DNA of 64,000 bases from Nymphaea colorata (lineage: Eukaryota; Streptophyta; Magnoliopsida; Nymphaeales; Nymphaeaceae). Made by a program: the position numbers and the translations under genes. The notes below the pieces were generated by a model that made no database searches, had not been told where the DNA came from, and worked only from the letters and a program-made list of their open reading frames with translations. This document shows positions 60,601-63,013 of the stretch, piece after piece (the stretch's first letter is position 1; each line of letters opens with the position of its first letter). The stretch is taken from positions 5,468,972-5,532,971 of the forward strand of contig NC_045146.1 in assembly GCF_008831285.2 (NCBI RefSeq), written 5' to 3'.

Positions 60601-63013
60601 ATGTATATTCCATCTATCTCATGGCCTCCACCAATCTTCCTCCCAGTCGATAGATCCTGAAATACACAAGTACCCGAGTAAAAAATAACTCTACAATTCA
60701 TCTCTTTAGTTAGTTTGCTTACAGATAACAAATTCTTCGAGAATTCAGGAGTATATAGCACATCATGAACAAGCAAAGATGGAGAAAGATAAACATCTCC
60801 ATGTCCTTCTACTGGCGATAGTCTTCCATCCGCCAATTGAACATATTGAGGTGAATCAAATTTCTGCAGGTTTGAAATACTAGTATCTCCACAAAAGTGT
60901 TTAGATGCTCCAGAATCAATTATCCAACAACCTTTAGAAGTAGTTTTACCTGCAGAGTATGCTGAACTTGTGACAGCTGTAGATGCCGATGAGGTAGAAG
61001 GAGTAGCATTTGACCTATGCTCCATAATTAAATCAATTTTAGATGGACTTAACTTAAGAGATGTAGCATCTACTGAAGCAGCAGTGAGATTCGCCTTAGG
61101 AGTTATATTGATAGACTGTGTGTTTGGAGTAGAACTAGATGAAGATGTCACAGTCAAAGAAGTGGATGAGTTAGGTTTACCCACTTTGTTCCAGCACCTA
61201 TCCTCTAAGTGACCAAGACGACCACAATATGTGCACTGAAGTCTTCTACGTCCTCTAGGACCTCGGCTTCTTCCTCTACCACGGGAAGAGTATAGTCCAC
61301 TTCTTCCTCCTCCAAATGAGGCAAGGGCAGAAGGCTGTGAGTTGTTCGAGGATGGAGGAAGAGTAACAACCAATCTGTTTAGTCTATTGAAGGCCTCATC
61401 AAGATTAGGAAAATCTGAACCTGTAAGCATCCGTCAAATCCATGTCACCTTGCTGCATTTGTAACAATTCTTGCTGAACCTATAAAATTTTGTTGATATT
61501 TTTATCTTGAGAGTACGTCTGTCGAAGAGAATTCCACATATCTTTGGCTGTATTATAATAACAAAGCCCTGCTGCAATGTGAGGCTGAGTGCTATTTATA
61601 AGCCAAGAACTAATAATGTTGTTTTCTTCCTCCCACCGTGCGTATTTACCAGTCTTTTCAACTGGTTCATCTTCTTCCAATATATATTTCTTTCCATGTC
61701 CAACGACTGACAACATGAAGGTTCTAGCCCATACATCATAGTTGGCTCCATCAAGTTTGATAGTAGATCCAAACGAGAATGGATTTGAGAAAGCTTTGTA
61801 TTCAACACCTGCCTCTATGTGCTGATTTCCAGATTCAGTTCTATCAAGTTGTATAGATCTGTTGGCAGCCATGCTAGAACCATGAAACTAGAACCACGAA
61901 AATAGATAACTATAAAAGCCAACGACAAACAAGATATATACTAGCAACCACAGAATTTTTCAGCCAGATTTCAACACCAACCTACGACAGACTGAACATA
62001 AACAGCATTCACAGACTTACTGCAATCAGATTTCAAGACAAACCTGCTTCATTTTGACTAAGAATCAACTCTGCACCAGATGGCCAGGCAGATCAGACGT
62101 TCTCTGGTCTGATATTTTTTAATGACATCCACTGAGTCAAATCTGACATATTCTGCGACATTCAGATCTGATCAACATCAACTGTTTGTCAACGACATCA
62201 CCAAAGTTAGATCTGATACACTTCGACATTCAAATCTGAACAAAGACAGCAACTTGTCAACTTCATCTGATTAGGTTCTTCAGCAACATCAAGACTTCGA
62301 CGCAACATAGGGTGCAGATCACGTCTCTACATGTAGAACGTGATCAGCCCCTTTTTCATCAAACAGTCCCACCGTATCTTTTGAAGGTAGCAGCAACTTT
62401 AGACGTTCAACCTTGTAACCCTAGATGGCACGGTCCTAGGTCCGAGGCTCTGATACCATGTTGCGTAAAGAGGTAGAGAAGAGGGAGAAGAGAAGAACGT
62501 AAGGAAGGAGGAGAGAATAGGTAGCAGTCATCTGTCTATCGGCTGCTCCTTTTCCATTAGACTAAATAAGGATTAGGGTTATGTTTAACCCTTTACATAA
62601 GAGTCCAACAAAATTTTAAAAATCCAGAAAGCTACCTAATATTAAATTCCAAAATACATAAAACTTTAAATACCAAAGCAGCACGTTTCCTCAACATATT
62701 AGTTGACTAATATATGTAATATACATATATATAGATACATATAGATCGGGATACATACATTCTAACAAATGTAACTTGGAGCACATATTTTTTTTGTGAC
62801 TTTAAGTTGAAGGATAAACTAATTATAGTTTATGGACTAAATTTGTTAGGATTGTCATGCTTAAAATTCTCCGATTGTTTGCTTGTTGTTGCAGAACTCA
62901 GAGATCTCAAGTTGAAAAAAAGCTATTTCAGCTTGAATCATATAAAAACTGCTACAAATAACTTTGATTTGGAAAATAAGGTTGGAGAAGGCGGATTTGG
63001 ACCAGTTTACAAG
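823..63013 (+). CDS. LRR-malectin receptor-like kinase gene (LRR-VIII-2 type), internal part, 16 exons
   Basis: Exons: 823-894, 17689-17760, 18279-18350, 19436-19507, 20900-20971, 21283-21354, 21437-21508, 21707-21778, 21891-21956, 23077-23133, 23212-23250, 49291-49340, 49459-49829, 49905-50100, 50278-50427, 62895-63013. Together they give 541 codons without a stop, and exon phases match at every junction. The protein reads as about nine 24-residue LRRs of the xLxxNxLxGxIPxxLGxLxxL type, a Cys-containing linker (CLRKDFPC), a malectin domain opening YSLFINCGG, one hydrophobic membrane span, a juxtamembrane segment and the kinase P-loop [10 protein letters not shown]. This order is typical of plant LRR-VIII-2 kinases, plasma-membrane receptors with extracellular LRR and malectin domains. 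The signal peptide and first LRRs lie upstream; the remaining kinase subdomains lie downstream. The introns at 895, 23251 and 50428 are 16.8, 26.0 and 12.5 kb and filled with retrotransposons. Ligand and pathway cannot be inferred. Confidence 0.9.
1102..1338 (-). repeat. 3' LTR of element A
   Basis: 237-bp repeat matching 7345-7581. It begins TGT and ends ACA, and is preceded by GAAAT. Confidence 0.92.
1438..6352 (-). pseudogene. Broken gag-pol of element A
   Basis: Gag starts at the ATG at 6352 ([10 protein letters not shown]) but stops after about 70 residues, then resumes at about 6037. The CCHC knuckle region near 5570 is damaged. Protease ([12 protein letters not shown]), integrase (VAERRNRQ) and RT ([11 protein letters not shown] near 2300) follow in separate frames with several stops and frameshifts. 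RT is split by the insertion at 2640-3354. It cannot encode a full polyprotein. Confidence 0.9.
2631..3363. mobile_element. Non-autonomous DNA transposon inside element A
   Basis: A 715-bp AT-rich block (2640-3354) interrupts the RT coding sequence of A. It is flanked by GCTCCAAGT at 2631-2639 and 3355-3363, a 9-bp (or 8-bp) target duplication. Removing block and one copy restores alignment with B and D. Both ends are crowded with short GATACG/CGTATCG motifs in both orientations, like subterminal transposase-binding repeats. No clear terminal inverted repeat or coding capacity was seen. TSD length suggests Mutator-like or hAT. Confidence 0.75.
7345..7581 (-). repeat. 5' LTR of element A
   Basis: 237-bp copy of 1102-1338 next to the primer-binding site at 7331-7344 and followed by GAAAT. 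Confidence 0.92.
7587..8260. other. Intergenic repeat-like DNA, unidentified
   Basis: No coding region found. A 24-bp piece at 7622-7645 matches the LTR of element A, so an older LTR fragment may be present. A tRNA-like stretch near 7695-7740 (GCGGTAGAGC, then TTTGAATTCC) lacks an anticodon arm and is not a functional tRNA. Confidence 0.4.
8261..9010. mobile_element. hAT-like non-autonomous element, GC-rich
   Basis: A 734-bp element at 8269-9002 flanked by the 8-bp duplication GTTATCAT (8261-8268 and 9003-9010). Terminal inverted repeats begin TAGGCCTGGGCA and, on the other strand, TAAGCCTGGGCA. 8-bp TSD and TA-GG termini fit hAT. The ends are runs of CGGGCC; the middle (about 8480-8860) is almost pure purine on the + strand, made of GGGAGGGGGAG-type repeats. 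Long open frames across it are low-complexity artefacts. Confidence 0.85.
9011..9918. other. Unidentified non-coding repeat-like DNA
   Basis: No open frame or element boundary recognised. A perfect 9-bp-arm palindrome (CCTAGGATC/GATCCTAGG) lies at about 9233-9254. Element B interrupts this sequence; it continues at 15517. Confidence 0.4.
9924..10167 (+). repeat. 5' LTR of element B
   Basis: Begins TGTTGATAG and ends TTTCTACA, directly followed by the primer-binding site. 244 bp, nearly identical to 15266-15511. Confidence 0.95.
10168..10180 (+). other. Primer-binding site of element B
   Basis: TGGTATCAGAGCC directly after the 5' LTR, complementary to the 3' end of plant initiator methionine tRNA, which primes reverse transcription. 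Confidence 0.9.
10238..10790 (+). repeat. Tandemly repetitive leader of element B
   Basis: Between primer-binding site and gag lie imperfect direct repeats: CACTGTTCAT three times (10238-10300), two CAGCGCCGCCCTGATCAGCG blocks (about 10357 and 10450), and four units of about 46 bp containing GCCGCTCTGCCTGG (about 10640-10785). Apparent open frames here lack gag similarity. Confidence 0.75.
10952..15271 (+). pseudogene. Gag-pol polyprotein of element B, one nonsense codon
   Basis: One frame of 1,440 codons from the ATG at 10952 ([11 protein letters not shown]) to TGA at 15269-15271, broken only by TAA at 13646-13648 where D has CAA (Gln). Domains: gag with CCHC knuckle [14 protein letters not shown] (about residue 256), protease [12 protein letters not shown] (Asp about 352), integrase with HSDVWG (about 547) and [11 protein letters not shown] with [11 protein letters not shown] (about 1116), RNase H with SSAEAEYRA and DNKSAINLA. 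The stop lies between integrase and RT, so gag, protease and integrase could still be made but not RT. I do not start gag at the in-frame GTG at 10946. Confidence 0.93.
15266..15511 (+). repeat. 3' LTR of element B
   Basis: 246-bp copy of the 5' LTR, preceded by the purine tract TTGAGGGGGAG and followed by ATAAT. The pol stop codon overlaps its first bases. Confidence 0.95.
16312..16447. repeat. Tandem duplication, about 70 bp unit
   Basis: Two adjacent copies (about 16312-16377 and 16382-16447) share AACAAATCTGTAATCA, GCTGCCCACATCT and ACAGCATAAC. Confidence 0.75.
16519..16664. repeat. Direct duplication, about 63 bp unit
   Basis: Two diverged copies (about 16519-16581 and 16602-16664) share GACTGTTTACA/AACTGTTTACA, CTTCAGAAA and TTTTCAGT..CCTCACACA. 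Confidence 0.65.
16993..17240 (-). mobile_element. 5' LTR remnant of a copia-like retrotransposon
   Basis: GGCTCTGATACAA at 16993-17005 is the reverse complement of a primer-binding site with one change. It is followed by TGTCGTAATCAGAG and the GATTAGGGT sequence found in other LTRs here. The left partner LTR is not seen and the right end is uncertain, so this is a truncated element. Confidence 0.5.
17241..17688. other. Intron sequence before the exon at 17689
   Basis: AT-rich intron DNA with no recognisable gene or element boundary. Confidence 0.4.
17689..17760 (+). CDS. Exon: LRR unit
   Basis: 72-bp exon between CAG and GTACGT, phase 2 on both sides. It encodes one LRR including [18 protein letters not shown]. 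It is separated from the previous exon by a 16.8-kb intron holding elements A and B. Confidence 0.9.
17952..18190. repeat. Tandem duplication of about 120 bp in an intron
   Basis: Two diverged copies (about 17952-18066 and 18071-18190) share GAAGAAAAA, TGAACAGGG, GAACTTGGTT and TTGCATTGCCATTTTT-like sequence. Confidence 0.6.
18279..18350 (+). CDS. Exon: LRR unit
   Basis: 72-bp exon between GCAG and GTAAGG, phase 2. It encodes one LRR including [18 protein letters not shown]. Confidence 0.9.
18573..19349 (-). mobile_element. TRIM-like mini LTR retrotransposon
   Basis: Two direct repeats of about 160 bp (18573-18732 and 19190-19349) start TGTTACAGCCGGCAG. They flank 457 bp with no coding capacity. 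GGCTCTGATACCA (19177-19189) is a perfect minus-strand primer-binding site next to the right repeat. Total 777 bp fits terminal-repeat retrotransposons in miniature. No matching target duplication was found, and left-end polypurine tract is unclear. The internal part holds a 30-bp direct duplication (about 18824 and 18877). Confidence 0.75.
19436..19507 (+). CDS. Exon: LRR unit
   Basis: 72-bp exon between GCAG and GTAAGA, phase 2. It encodes one LRR including [18 protein letters not shown]. The intron before it carries a TRIM-like element. Confidence 0.9.
19658..20199. mobile_element. hAT-like non-autonomous element, copy 1
   Basis: A 526-bp element at 19666-20191 flanked by the 8-bp duplication GTTGAAAA (19658-19665, 20192-20199). 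Ends are imperfect inverted repeats starting CTATGTCACATAGG and CTATGTAACACGGG. Just inside are many GTACGGGT/ACCCGTAC motifs in both orientations. No coding capacity. Related to 63220-63676. Confidence 0.8.
20900..20971 (+). CDS. Exon: LRR unit
   Basis: 72-bp exon between CAG and GTAAGT, phase 2. It encodes one LRR including [18 protein letters not shown]. The intron before it carries a 526-bp hAT-like element. Confidence 0.88.
21236..21283 (+). promoter_or_regulatory. Duplicated 3' splice site (decoy acceptor)
   Basis: TCTTGCATAATTTACAGG occurs twice, at 21236-21253 and 21266-21283. Using the upstream AG (21251-21252) would add 30 bases whose first full codon is TAG; the downstream AG keeps the LRR frame open. 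Confidence 0.75.
21283..21354 (+). CDS. Exon: degenerate LRR unit
   Basis: 72-bp exon between ACAG and GTAGGT, phase 2. It reads [13 protein letters not shown]..., an LRR without the usual GxIP, which is normal for this position in the family. A duplicated acceptor 30 bp upstream (AG at 21251-21252) would add an immediate TAG, so the start at 21283 is preferred. Confidence 0.88.
21437..21508 (+). CDS. Exon: LRR unit
   Basis: 72-bp exon between GCAG and GTGAGT, phase 2. It encodes one LRR including [20 protein letters not shown]. Confidence 0.9.
21707..21778 (+). CDS. Exon: LRR unit
   Basis: 72-bp exon between GCAG and GTAAGT, phase 2. It encodes one LRR including [20 protein letters not shown]. 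Confidence 0.9.
21891..21956 (+). CDS. Exon: last full LRR unit
   Basis: 66-bp exon between GCAG and GTATGT. It encodes a slightly short LRR including [19 protein letters not shown], as is usual for the last LRR in this family. Confidence 0.88.
22429..22492. repeat. Microsatellite (TA)n then (TATG)n
   Basis: Alternating TA repeat, followed by TATG/TATA repeats, in intron 9. Confidence 0.85.
22523..22745. mobile_element. MITE-like inverted-repeat element
   Basis: Left arm (about 22523-22596) and right arm (about 22676-22745) are imperfect reverse complements of about 70 bp: CTCAATGCTGC..TGTTGGAT..GGCTAAATTT..CACTAAAAAA against its complement. The centre is AT-rich and non-coding. Exact ends and target duplication are not clear. 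Confidence 0.6.
23077..23133 (+). CDS. Exon: LRR cap with cysteine
   Basis: 57-bp exon between GCAG and GTAAGT. It encodes DLSENNFT followed by a cysteine (FCPAQP), closing the LRR solenoid. Phase 2 at both ends. Confidence 0.85.
23212..23250 (+). CDS. Exon: short linker
   Basis: 39-bp exon between TTTCAG and GTAAGA, encoding [12 protein letters not shown]. The short Ser-rich linker between the LRR cap and the CLRK motif is a family feature. Its donor opens the 26-kb intron. Confidence 0.78.
23351..23541 (-). repeat. 3' LTR of element I
   Basis: 191 bp, starts TGTTGTAGAATATTGGAGAG and ends TTTTTACA. It matches 49023-49222 with substitutions and gaps and is preceded by GTTAC. Confidence 0.85.
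23910..24074 (+). repeat. 5' LTR of element F
   Basis: 165 bp, TGTTAAGATG to TCTTATCA. It has a likely TATA box, TATATAAA, at 24011-24018. Confidence 0.95.
24011..24018 (+). promoter_or_regulatory. TATA box in the F LTR
   Basis: TATATAAA inside the 5' LTR, 57 bp before the LTR end; it probably positions transcription of the element. Confidence 0.6.
24075..24086 (+). other. Primer-binding site of element F
   Basis: TGGTATCAGAGC directly after the 5' LTR, complementary to initiator methionine tRNA. Confidence 0.92.
24087..24701 (+). other. Leader of element F
   Basis: About 615 bp of GC-rich sequence with many CGCC, CTGCTG and TCCACC runs. No gag similarity; open frames on either strand here are composition artefacts. 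Confidence 0.7.
24702..28907 (+). CDS. Gag-pol polyprotein of copia element F, intact
   Basis: 1,401 residues from ATG ([12 protein letters not shown]) to TGA. Gag carries CCHC knuckle [14 protein letters not shown] (from about residue 252). Protease has WLIDSGAS (Asp about 347). Integrase has HFDVWG (Asp about 534), RSDNA (Asp about 597) and VAERKHR (Glu about 633); the last two are exactly 35 residues apart, the DD35E signature. RT has [11 protein letters not shown] and [11 protein letters not shown] (about 1085). RNase H has [12 protein letters not shown] and [13 protein letters not shown]. Length, order and motifs match complete plant copia polyproteins; no stop or frameshift. The protease would process gag, integrase, RT and RNase H in virus-like particles. 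Confidence 0.96.
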   Translation: MSEISSGANTSSFVSSGEMKSSPFSSFITKMDGGNYEMWAMQVKRTLIAHEKEHLILEPEPVQKVRKYTTWFKDNSLVMVWIVGTLTQDIANEVLHKESAKDMWDSLAATYSQARNETRIMQLHHDIHQMRQDGRPLHTYYSSLKSMFERLNNYFPACKCEQQKAYRDMLMVGVFLSGLDSVYESAKNQMLTSPSIPPIDEAYSRLSRIPIPSSSVLDTTSAMLATRGRGGSLFARGRGYRGRGSTPSRPVCQFCHRIGHTVDKCWQKHGRPAVANQTVFTDSPEQPKTQHPVSSSELRADDIISQLRHLIGDRPQQAPDPTTSTITTAASASSSGMYSDTTDWLIDSGASTHLCGDKAQFTSYVPTPPGRSVILADGKYSPVVGLGEVQLTSSLPLQHVLHAPEFPHSLLSISQITRDLNCRAIFDSSSLVFQDILTGRVIGSGREQGGLYRLVHPFPFAGSTSAGSSSSSAYTWHLRFGHLPFQKLLHVLPQLSPKSSFQCKSCQLGKHHRSSFPPRPSRSSHSVFELLHFDVWGPSRTPDLQGHRYYLVAVDDHSRVSWVFLMKHKSEVGHVIKNFINEILTQFDTCVKIVRSDNALEFCASSLEQFFRDKGIIHQTSCAYTSQQNGVAERKHRHILDVARTIIIHSHVPHSYWGDAVLTACYLINRMPSSVLGDLIPISVLFPDRDLFSVPPRVFGCVAFVQLLGPGRDKLSPRAIKTIFVGYSRTQKGYRCYDPSTRRYYVSADVTFFESTSFFSPNGTQLRAPELHDEVQFPLPLMSCPNPVDPRFGAVYQRRTKPVAPVQCAPVPSPSTPKVIPDTNSTDNCLCNDDIGECHEHVHTPNELDMPIAQRKGKRSCTLHPISGHLSMDRLTPMYRQFVKGLSAIALPQNPMDALSDPKWAAAMQEEMDALQSRGTWTLVTPSADAAIVGCRWVFTIKYRADGSIDRYKARLVAKGYTQTYGVDYYDTFSPVARHASLRILLAVAVSKNWSLSQLDVKNAFLYGDLHEEVYMQQPPGFVAEGECQKVCRLRKAIYGLKQSPRAWFQKLSENIENEGFRRSSADHSLFVKKTSTGTVIVLVYVDDIIVTGDDDKGIFNIKDVLGQHFVTKDLGELRYFLGIEFARNQKGLIMCQRKYVTDVLQETGMLGCRPASTPMDINTRLYDDDTEDVDARQYRGIVGKLLYITVTRPDIAYAVSRVSQFMDKPKKVHWDAAMMILRYLKNSPGTGLFFQNGTSLTISVYVDADYAGCPSDRKSTTGFCVFIGSNLVTWKSKKQTVVARSSAESEYRAMAQGTAEVMWVRSLMLDLTVEVPLPMQLLCDNKAALFIANNPAFHERTKHVEVDCHYTRDMIQKGFVSTSHISTTGQTADIFTKALARGPFQSCCSKLSLFDIYAPT
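28915..29079 (+). repeat. 3' LTR of element F
   Basis: 165 bp; no difference from 23910-24074 found by eye. Preceded by the purine tract and followed by ACCAC. Confidence 0.95.
29524..29949 (+). repeat. 5' LTR of element C
   Basis: 426 bp, TGTTAGAATG to GATTTACA. Contains a (TA)n run (about 29561-29590), a 42-bp imperfect palindrome (29681-29722) and TATAAATA at 29761. Confidence 0.92.
29681..29722. repeat. Palindrome in the C-family LTR
   Basis: Arms of about 21 bases centred on CTAGAATTCTAG: GACTAGTCCCAACGGCTAG against CTAGCAATTGGAACTAGTC. Also at 40721-40762, 45739-45780 and about 57425-57466; only one arm remains at about 46978. Confidence 0.8.
29950..29961 (+). other. Primer-binding site of element C
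   Basis: TGGTATCAGAGC directly after the 5' LTR. Confidence 0.92.
30326..32464 (+). pseudogene. Gag, protease and integrase of element C, broken
   Basis: Gag begins at the ATG at 30326 ([10 protein letters not shown]) but shifts frame several times. CCHC knuckle [14 protein letters not shown] is near 31120. A protease active-site-like IDSGA is near 31371. Integrase: HSDVWGPA near 31940 and [12 protein letters not shown] near 32235. Stops at 32416 and elsewhere. K interrupts at 32465. Confidence 0.88.
32460..34590 (+). mobile_element. Copia element K, truncated, inside C
   Basis: 5' LTR at 32465-32726 (262 bp, TGTTGAGAAA to GATCAACA), then a mutated primer site TGGTATCGGATC, leader, gag and protease. 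It ends abruptly near 34590, just after VFQDL; integrase, RT and 3' LTR are missing. About 100 bp of unidentified sequence joins it to RT of C. AAGAC at 32460-32464 may be the left half of a target duplication. Same family as G. Confidence 0.82.
32465..32726 (+). repeat. 5' LTR of element K
   Basis: 262 bp, similar to the LTRs of G at 57633-57871 and 62459-62696 (shared CTCTTTATGTAAAGGGTTAA core). No second LTR for K. Confidence 0.8.
33365..34776 (+). pseudogene. K gag-protease fused to C reverse transcriptase
   Basis: Gag pieces at 33365-33876 are in shifted frames. From 33931 one open frame runs 281 residues to 34776: CCHC knuckle [14 protein letters not shown], protease [14 protein letters not shown] (catalytic Ser replaced by Tyr), VFQDL, about 30 residues of unknown origin, then [13 protein letters not shown] of C-type RT. 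The fusion results from a deletion between nested elements. Confidence 0.8.
34690..34934 (+). pseudogene. Reverse transcriptase of C, first part
   Basis: [13 protein letters not shown], a stop at 34774, [14 protein letters not shown] and LLLYVDD. Element D interrupts within the two Asp codons. Confidence 0.85.
34935..35183 (-). repeat. 3' LTR of element D
   Basis: 249 bp; identical by eye to 40033-40281; TGTAGAGATACG to TATCAACA on the + strand. Confidence 0.95.
35178..39503 (-). pseudogene. Gag-pol polyprotein of element D, one nonsense codon
   Basis: One frame of 1,442 codons from ATG at 39503 ([11 protein letters not shown]) to TGA at 35180-35178. It is broken only by TAG at 38042-38040, where B has TGG in YWHERFGH at the start of the integrase zinc region. 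Upstream: gag with [14 protein letters not shown] and protease [12 protein letters not shown]. Downstream: integrase ([22 protein letters not shown]), RT ([11 protein letters not shown]), RNase H (SSAEAEYRA). Bases after the TAG do not match the CARYYA readthrough context, so I read it as a point mutation. Gag and protease could still be made. Confidence 0.94.
39504..40019 (-). other. Leader of element D
   Basis: GC-rich repeated units such as GGCGCTGGGCGG, matching the leader of B in the opposite orientation but with a different unit arrangement. No gene. Confidence 0.75.
40020..40032 (-). other. Primer-binding site of element D
   Basis: GGCTCTGATACCA on the + strand, i.e. TGGTATCAGAGCC on the coding strand. 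Confidence 0.92.
40033..40281 (-). repeat. 5' LTR of element D
   Basis: 249 bp, identical by eye to 34935-35183, followed by GATGA. Confidence 0.95.
40282..40493 (+). pseudogene. Reverse transcriptase of C, second part
   Basis: Resumes at the duplicated GATGA as [16 protein letters not shown], has a TAA near 40354, continues [16 protein letters not shown] and ends at VVD where L is inserted. Confidence 0.85.
40494..41044 (-). repeat. 3' LTR of element L
   Basis: 551 bp with an expanded (TA)n tract (about 40892-40967) and the palindrome at 40721-40762. Ends TTCTAACA. Confidence 0.92.
40892..40967. repeat. (TA)n microsatellite in the L LTR
   Basis: About 75 bp of alternating AT; the same site in the partner LTR at about 45912-45928 has only a short tract. 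Confidence 0.92.
41058..45142 (-). pseudogene. Gag-pol of element L, frameshifted
   Basis: Gag starts at ATG 45142 ([13 protein letters not shown]). A long open part (43677-44873) carries [14 protein letters not shown] and protease [14 protein letters not shown]. Integrase ([12 protein letters not shown]), RT N-terminal part ([14 protein letters not shown]), RT ([14 protein letters not shown] near 42000) and RNase H ([12 protein letters not shown]) are in separate frames. At least four frameshifts or stops, but all domains recognisable. Confidence 0.9.
45499..45511 (-). other. Primer-binding site of element L
   Basis: GGCTCTGATACCA on the + strand. Confidence 0.9.
45512..46007 (-). repeat. 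5' LTR of element L
   Basis: 496-bp copy of 40494-41044, followed by GTGGA. Confidence 0.92.
46008..46736 (+). pseudogene. End of pol (RT/RNase H) of element C
   Basis: Resumes after L as [17 protein letters not shown], then [19 protein letters not shown], a TGA near 46369, [13 protein letters not shown] and [22 protein letters not shown] polypurine tract (TTGAGGGGGG) precedes the right LTR at 46747. Confidence 0.88.
46747..47207 (+). repeat. 3' LTR of element C
   Basis: 461 bp, TGTTAGAATG to GATTTACA, with two (TA)n tracts. One arm of the palindrome is missing compared with 29681-29722. Followed by AGACC. Confidence 0.92.
47415..48224 (-). pseudogene. 3' pol remnant of fragment J
   Basis: RNase H and connection-domain sequence in several frames, e.g. 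[16 protein letters not shown] and [13 protein letters not shown]. Ends abruptly near 48224. Confidence 0.75.
48225..49009. other. Unidentified sequence, probably leader of element I
   Basis: No copia protein similarity and no convincing gene. It ends at the primer-binding site of I, so its right part is probably the leader of I. The left border is where J pol stops abruptly. A purine-rich tract lies at about 48900-48985. Confidence 0.4.
49023..49222 (-). repeat. 5' LTR of element I
   Basis: 200 bp, starts TGCTGCAAGATATTGGAGAG and ends CTCTCAACA. It lies next to CTCTGATACCA, the reverse of the primer site, and is followed by GTTAC. Confidence 0.85.
49291..49340 (+). CDS. Exon: linker with paired cysteines
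   Basis: 50-bp exon between TATAG and GTAAGT. It encodes [16 protein letters not shown], the conserved Cys pair between LRR and malectin regions. Phase 2 in, phase 1 out. The phase fits the exon ending at 23250, 26 kb upstream. Confidence 0.85.
49459..49829 (+). CDS. Exon: malectin domain, first part
   Basis: 371-bp exon between GTCAG and GTGAGT. It opens [12 protein letters not shown], the usual start of the extracellular malectin fold in LRR-VIII receptors. It continues through conserved W, Y and F positions ([27 protein letters not shown]) to [10 protein letters not shown]. An ATG inside this exon is not a gene start. Confidence 0.92.
49905..50100 (+). CDS. Exon: malectin domain, second part
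   Basis: 196-bp exon between GCAG and GTAGGT. It encodes the end of the malectin domain, including [26 protein letters not shown] and [14 protein letters not shown]. Phase 0 in, phase 1 out. Confidence 0.92.
50278..50427 (+). CDS. Exon: transmembrane segment
   Basis: 150-bp exon between GCAG and GT. It encodes about 25 hydrophobic residues ([14 protein letters not shown]...) ending in WLKGYLGNR, the basic stop-transfer side facing the cytoplasm. Phase 1 at both ends. The donor opens a 12.5-kb intron. Confidence 0.9.
50428..51324. other. Intron sequence with CT and GT microsatellites
   Basis: Starts at the donor after the transmembrane exon. It has a (CT)n tract at about 50789-50817 followed by GTGTGCGCGTGC. 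No gene or element recognised. Confidence 0.5.
51392..52912 (-). pseudogene. RT and RNase H of element H, broken
   Basis: Minus-strand remnants: [43 protein letters not shown] near 52330, [14 protein letters not shown] and [14 protein letters not shown]. Several stops and frameshifts. The N-terminal side joins E in frame at 52912/52913. Confidence 0.85.
52783..55220 (-). pseudogene. Chimeric gag-integrase of E joined to H pol
   Basis: Gag opens at 55220 ([17 protein letters not shown]) and is broken near 54720-54650 by a stop and small deletion. From 54609 a 608-residue frame runs through [43 protein letters not shown] and GVAERKN to VTFLEH. There it passes in frame into [15 protein letters not shown] of the C family, ending at 52783. 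The junction shows no overlap between the two parents. Confidence 0.85.
52913..55911 (-). mobile_element. Truncated copia segment E (B/D family) inside H
   Basis: A 5' LTR (55672-55911, 240 bp), primer site at 55659-55671, leader, gag from ATG 55220, protease and integrase of the A/B/D family end abruptly at 52913 and fuse to C-family pol. RT, RNase H and 3' LTR are missing, as is the C-family protease-integrase part expected between the H pieces. This fits insertion at GAAGG in H followed by a deletion across the left side. Confidence 0.88.
55672..55911 (-). repeat. 5' LTR of segment E
   Basis: 240 bp, TGTAGAAACACG to CCGTCAACA on the + strand, related to the LTRs of A, B and D. No partner LTR remains. 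Confidence 0.85.
55912..56884 (-). pseudogene. Gag of element H, broken
   Basis: C-family gag on the - strand from an ATG near 56880. Recognisable: [19 protein letters not shown], a knuckle region near 56090-56110 and [20 protein letters not shown]. Many indels. Confidence 0.8.
57202..57632 (-). repeat. 5' LTR of element H, part before G
   Basis: Starts TGAAAACCAGCC next to the primer site. Contains a damaged palindrome near 57425-57466 and a (TA)n tract at 57588-57620. It continues at 62702-62767 after G. Confidence 0.8.
57633..57871 (-). repeat. 3' LTR of element G
   Basis: 239 bp, TGTTGCGTAGAG to CTTCAACA; a few differences from 62459-62696. Confidence 0.92.
57879..61872 (-). pseudogene. 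Gag-pol of element G, frameshifted
   Basis: Gag starts at ATG 61872 ([15 protein letters not shown]). The 61430-60540 frame carries [14 protein letters not shown] and an intact protease motif [14 protein letters not shown]. Integrase: RTDNALEF and [12 protein letters not shown] in 60370-59234, including a short repeated KNQ..TKNQ insertion. [23 protein letters not shown] near 59060 and [11 protein letters not shown] near 58700. RNase [22 protein letters not shown] near 58080, with Asp of CDNK changed to Asn. Several frameshifts and a stop near 59230. Confidence 0.9.
61873..62445 (-). other. Leader of element G
   Basis: About 570 bp of non-coding sequence between gag start and primer site, with repeated AGATCTGA and TCAGATTT motifs. 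Matches the leader position of K. Confidence 0.65.
62459..62696 (-). repeat. 5' LTR of element G
   Basis: 238 bp next to the primer site, ending CCTCAACA. Confidence 0.92.
62895..63013 (+). CDS. Exon: juxtamembrane and kinase P-loop
   Basis: 119-bp exon between GCAG and GTACCT. It encodes [16 protein letters not shown], typical just before the kinase domain, then the ATP-binding loop [10 protein letters not shown]. Phase 1 in, phase 0 out. The catalytic lysine and later kinase motifs must be in exons beyond 64000. Confidence 0.92.

Larger units (their letters stand above)
57628..62701 (-). mobile_element. Copia element G, inside the LTR of H
   Basis: Element at 57633-62696 with LTRs of 239 and 238 bp. 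Flanks are TGTTA (57628-57632) and TATTA (62697-62701), a 5-bp duplication with one change. Primer site GGCTCTGATACCA at 62446-62458; polypurine tract (reverse TTCCCCCTC) at 57872. Gag-pol complete in order but frameshifted. Same family as K. Confidence 0.9.
51325..62767 (-). mobile_element. Copia element H (C family), left LTR truncated, host of E and G
   Basis: The left LTR keeps only its last 67 bp (51325-51391), starting at TAGTTGACTAATATATG, the same as at 62699. The right (5') LTR is 57202-57632 plus 62702-62767, split by G. Primer site GGCTCTAATACCA at 57189-57201. RNase H/RT at 51392-52912 and gag at 55912-56884 are C-family; the middle is replaced by E. No target duplication can be checked because the left end is lost. 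Confidence 0.85.
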
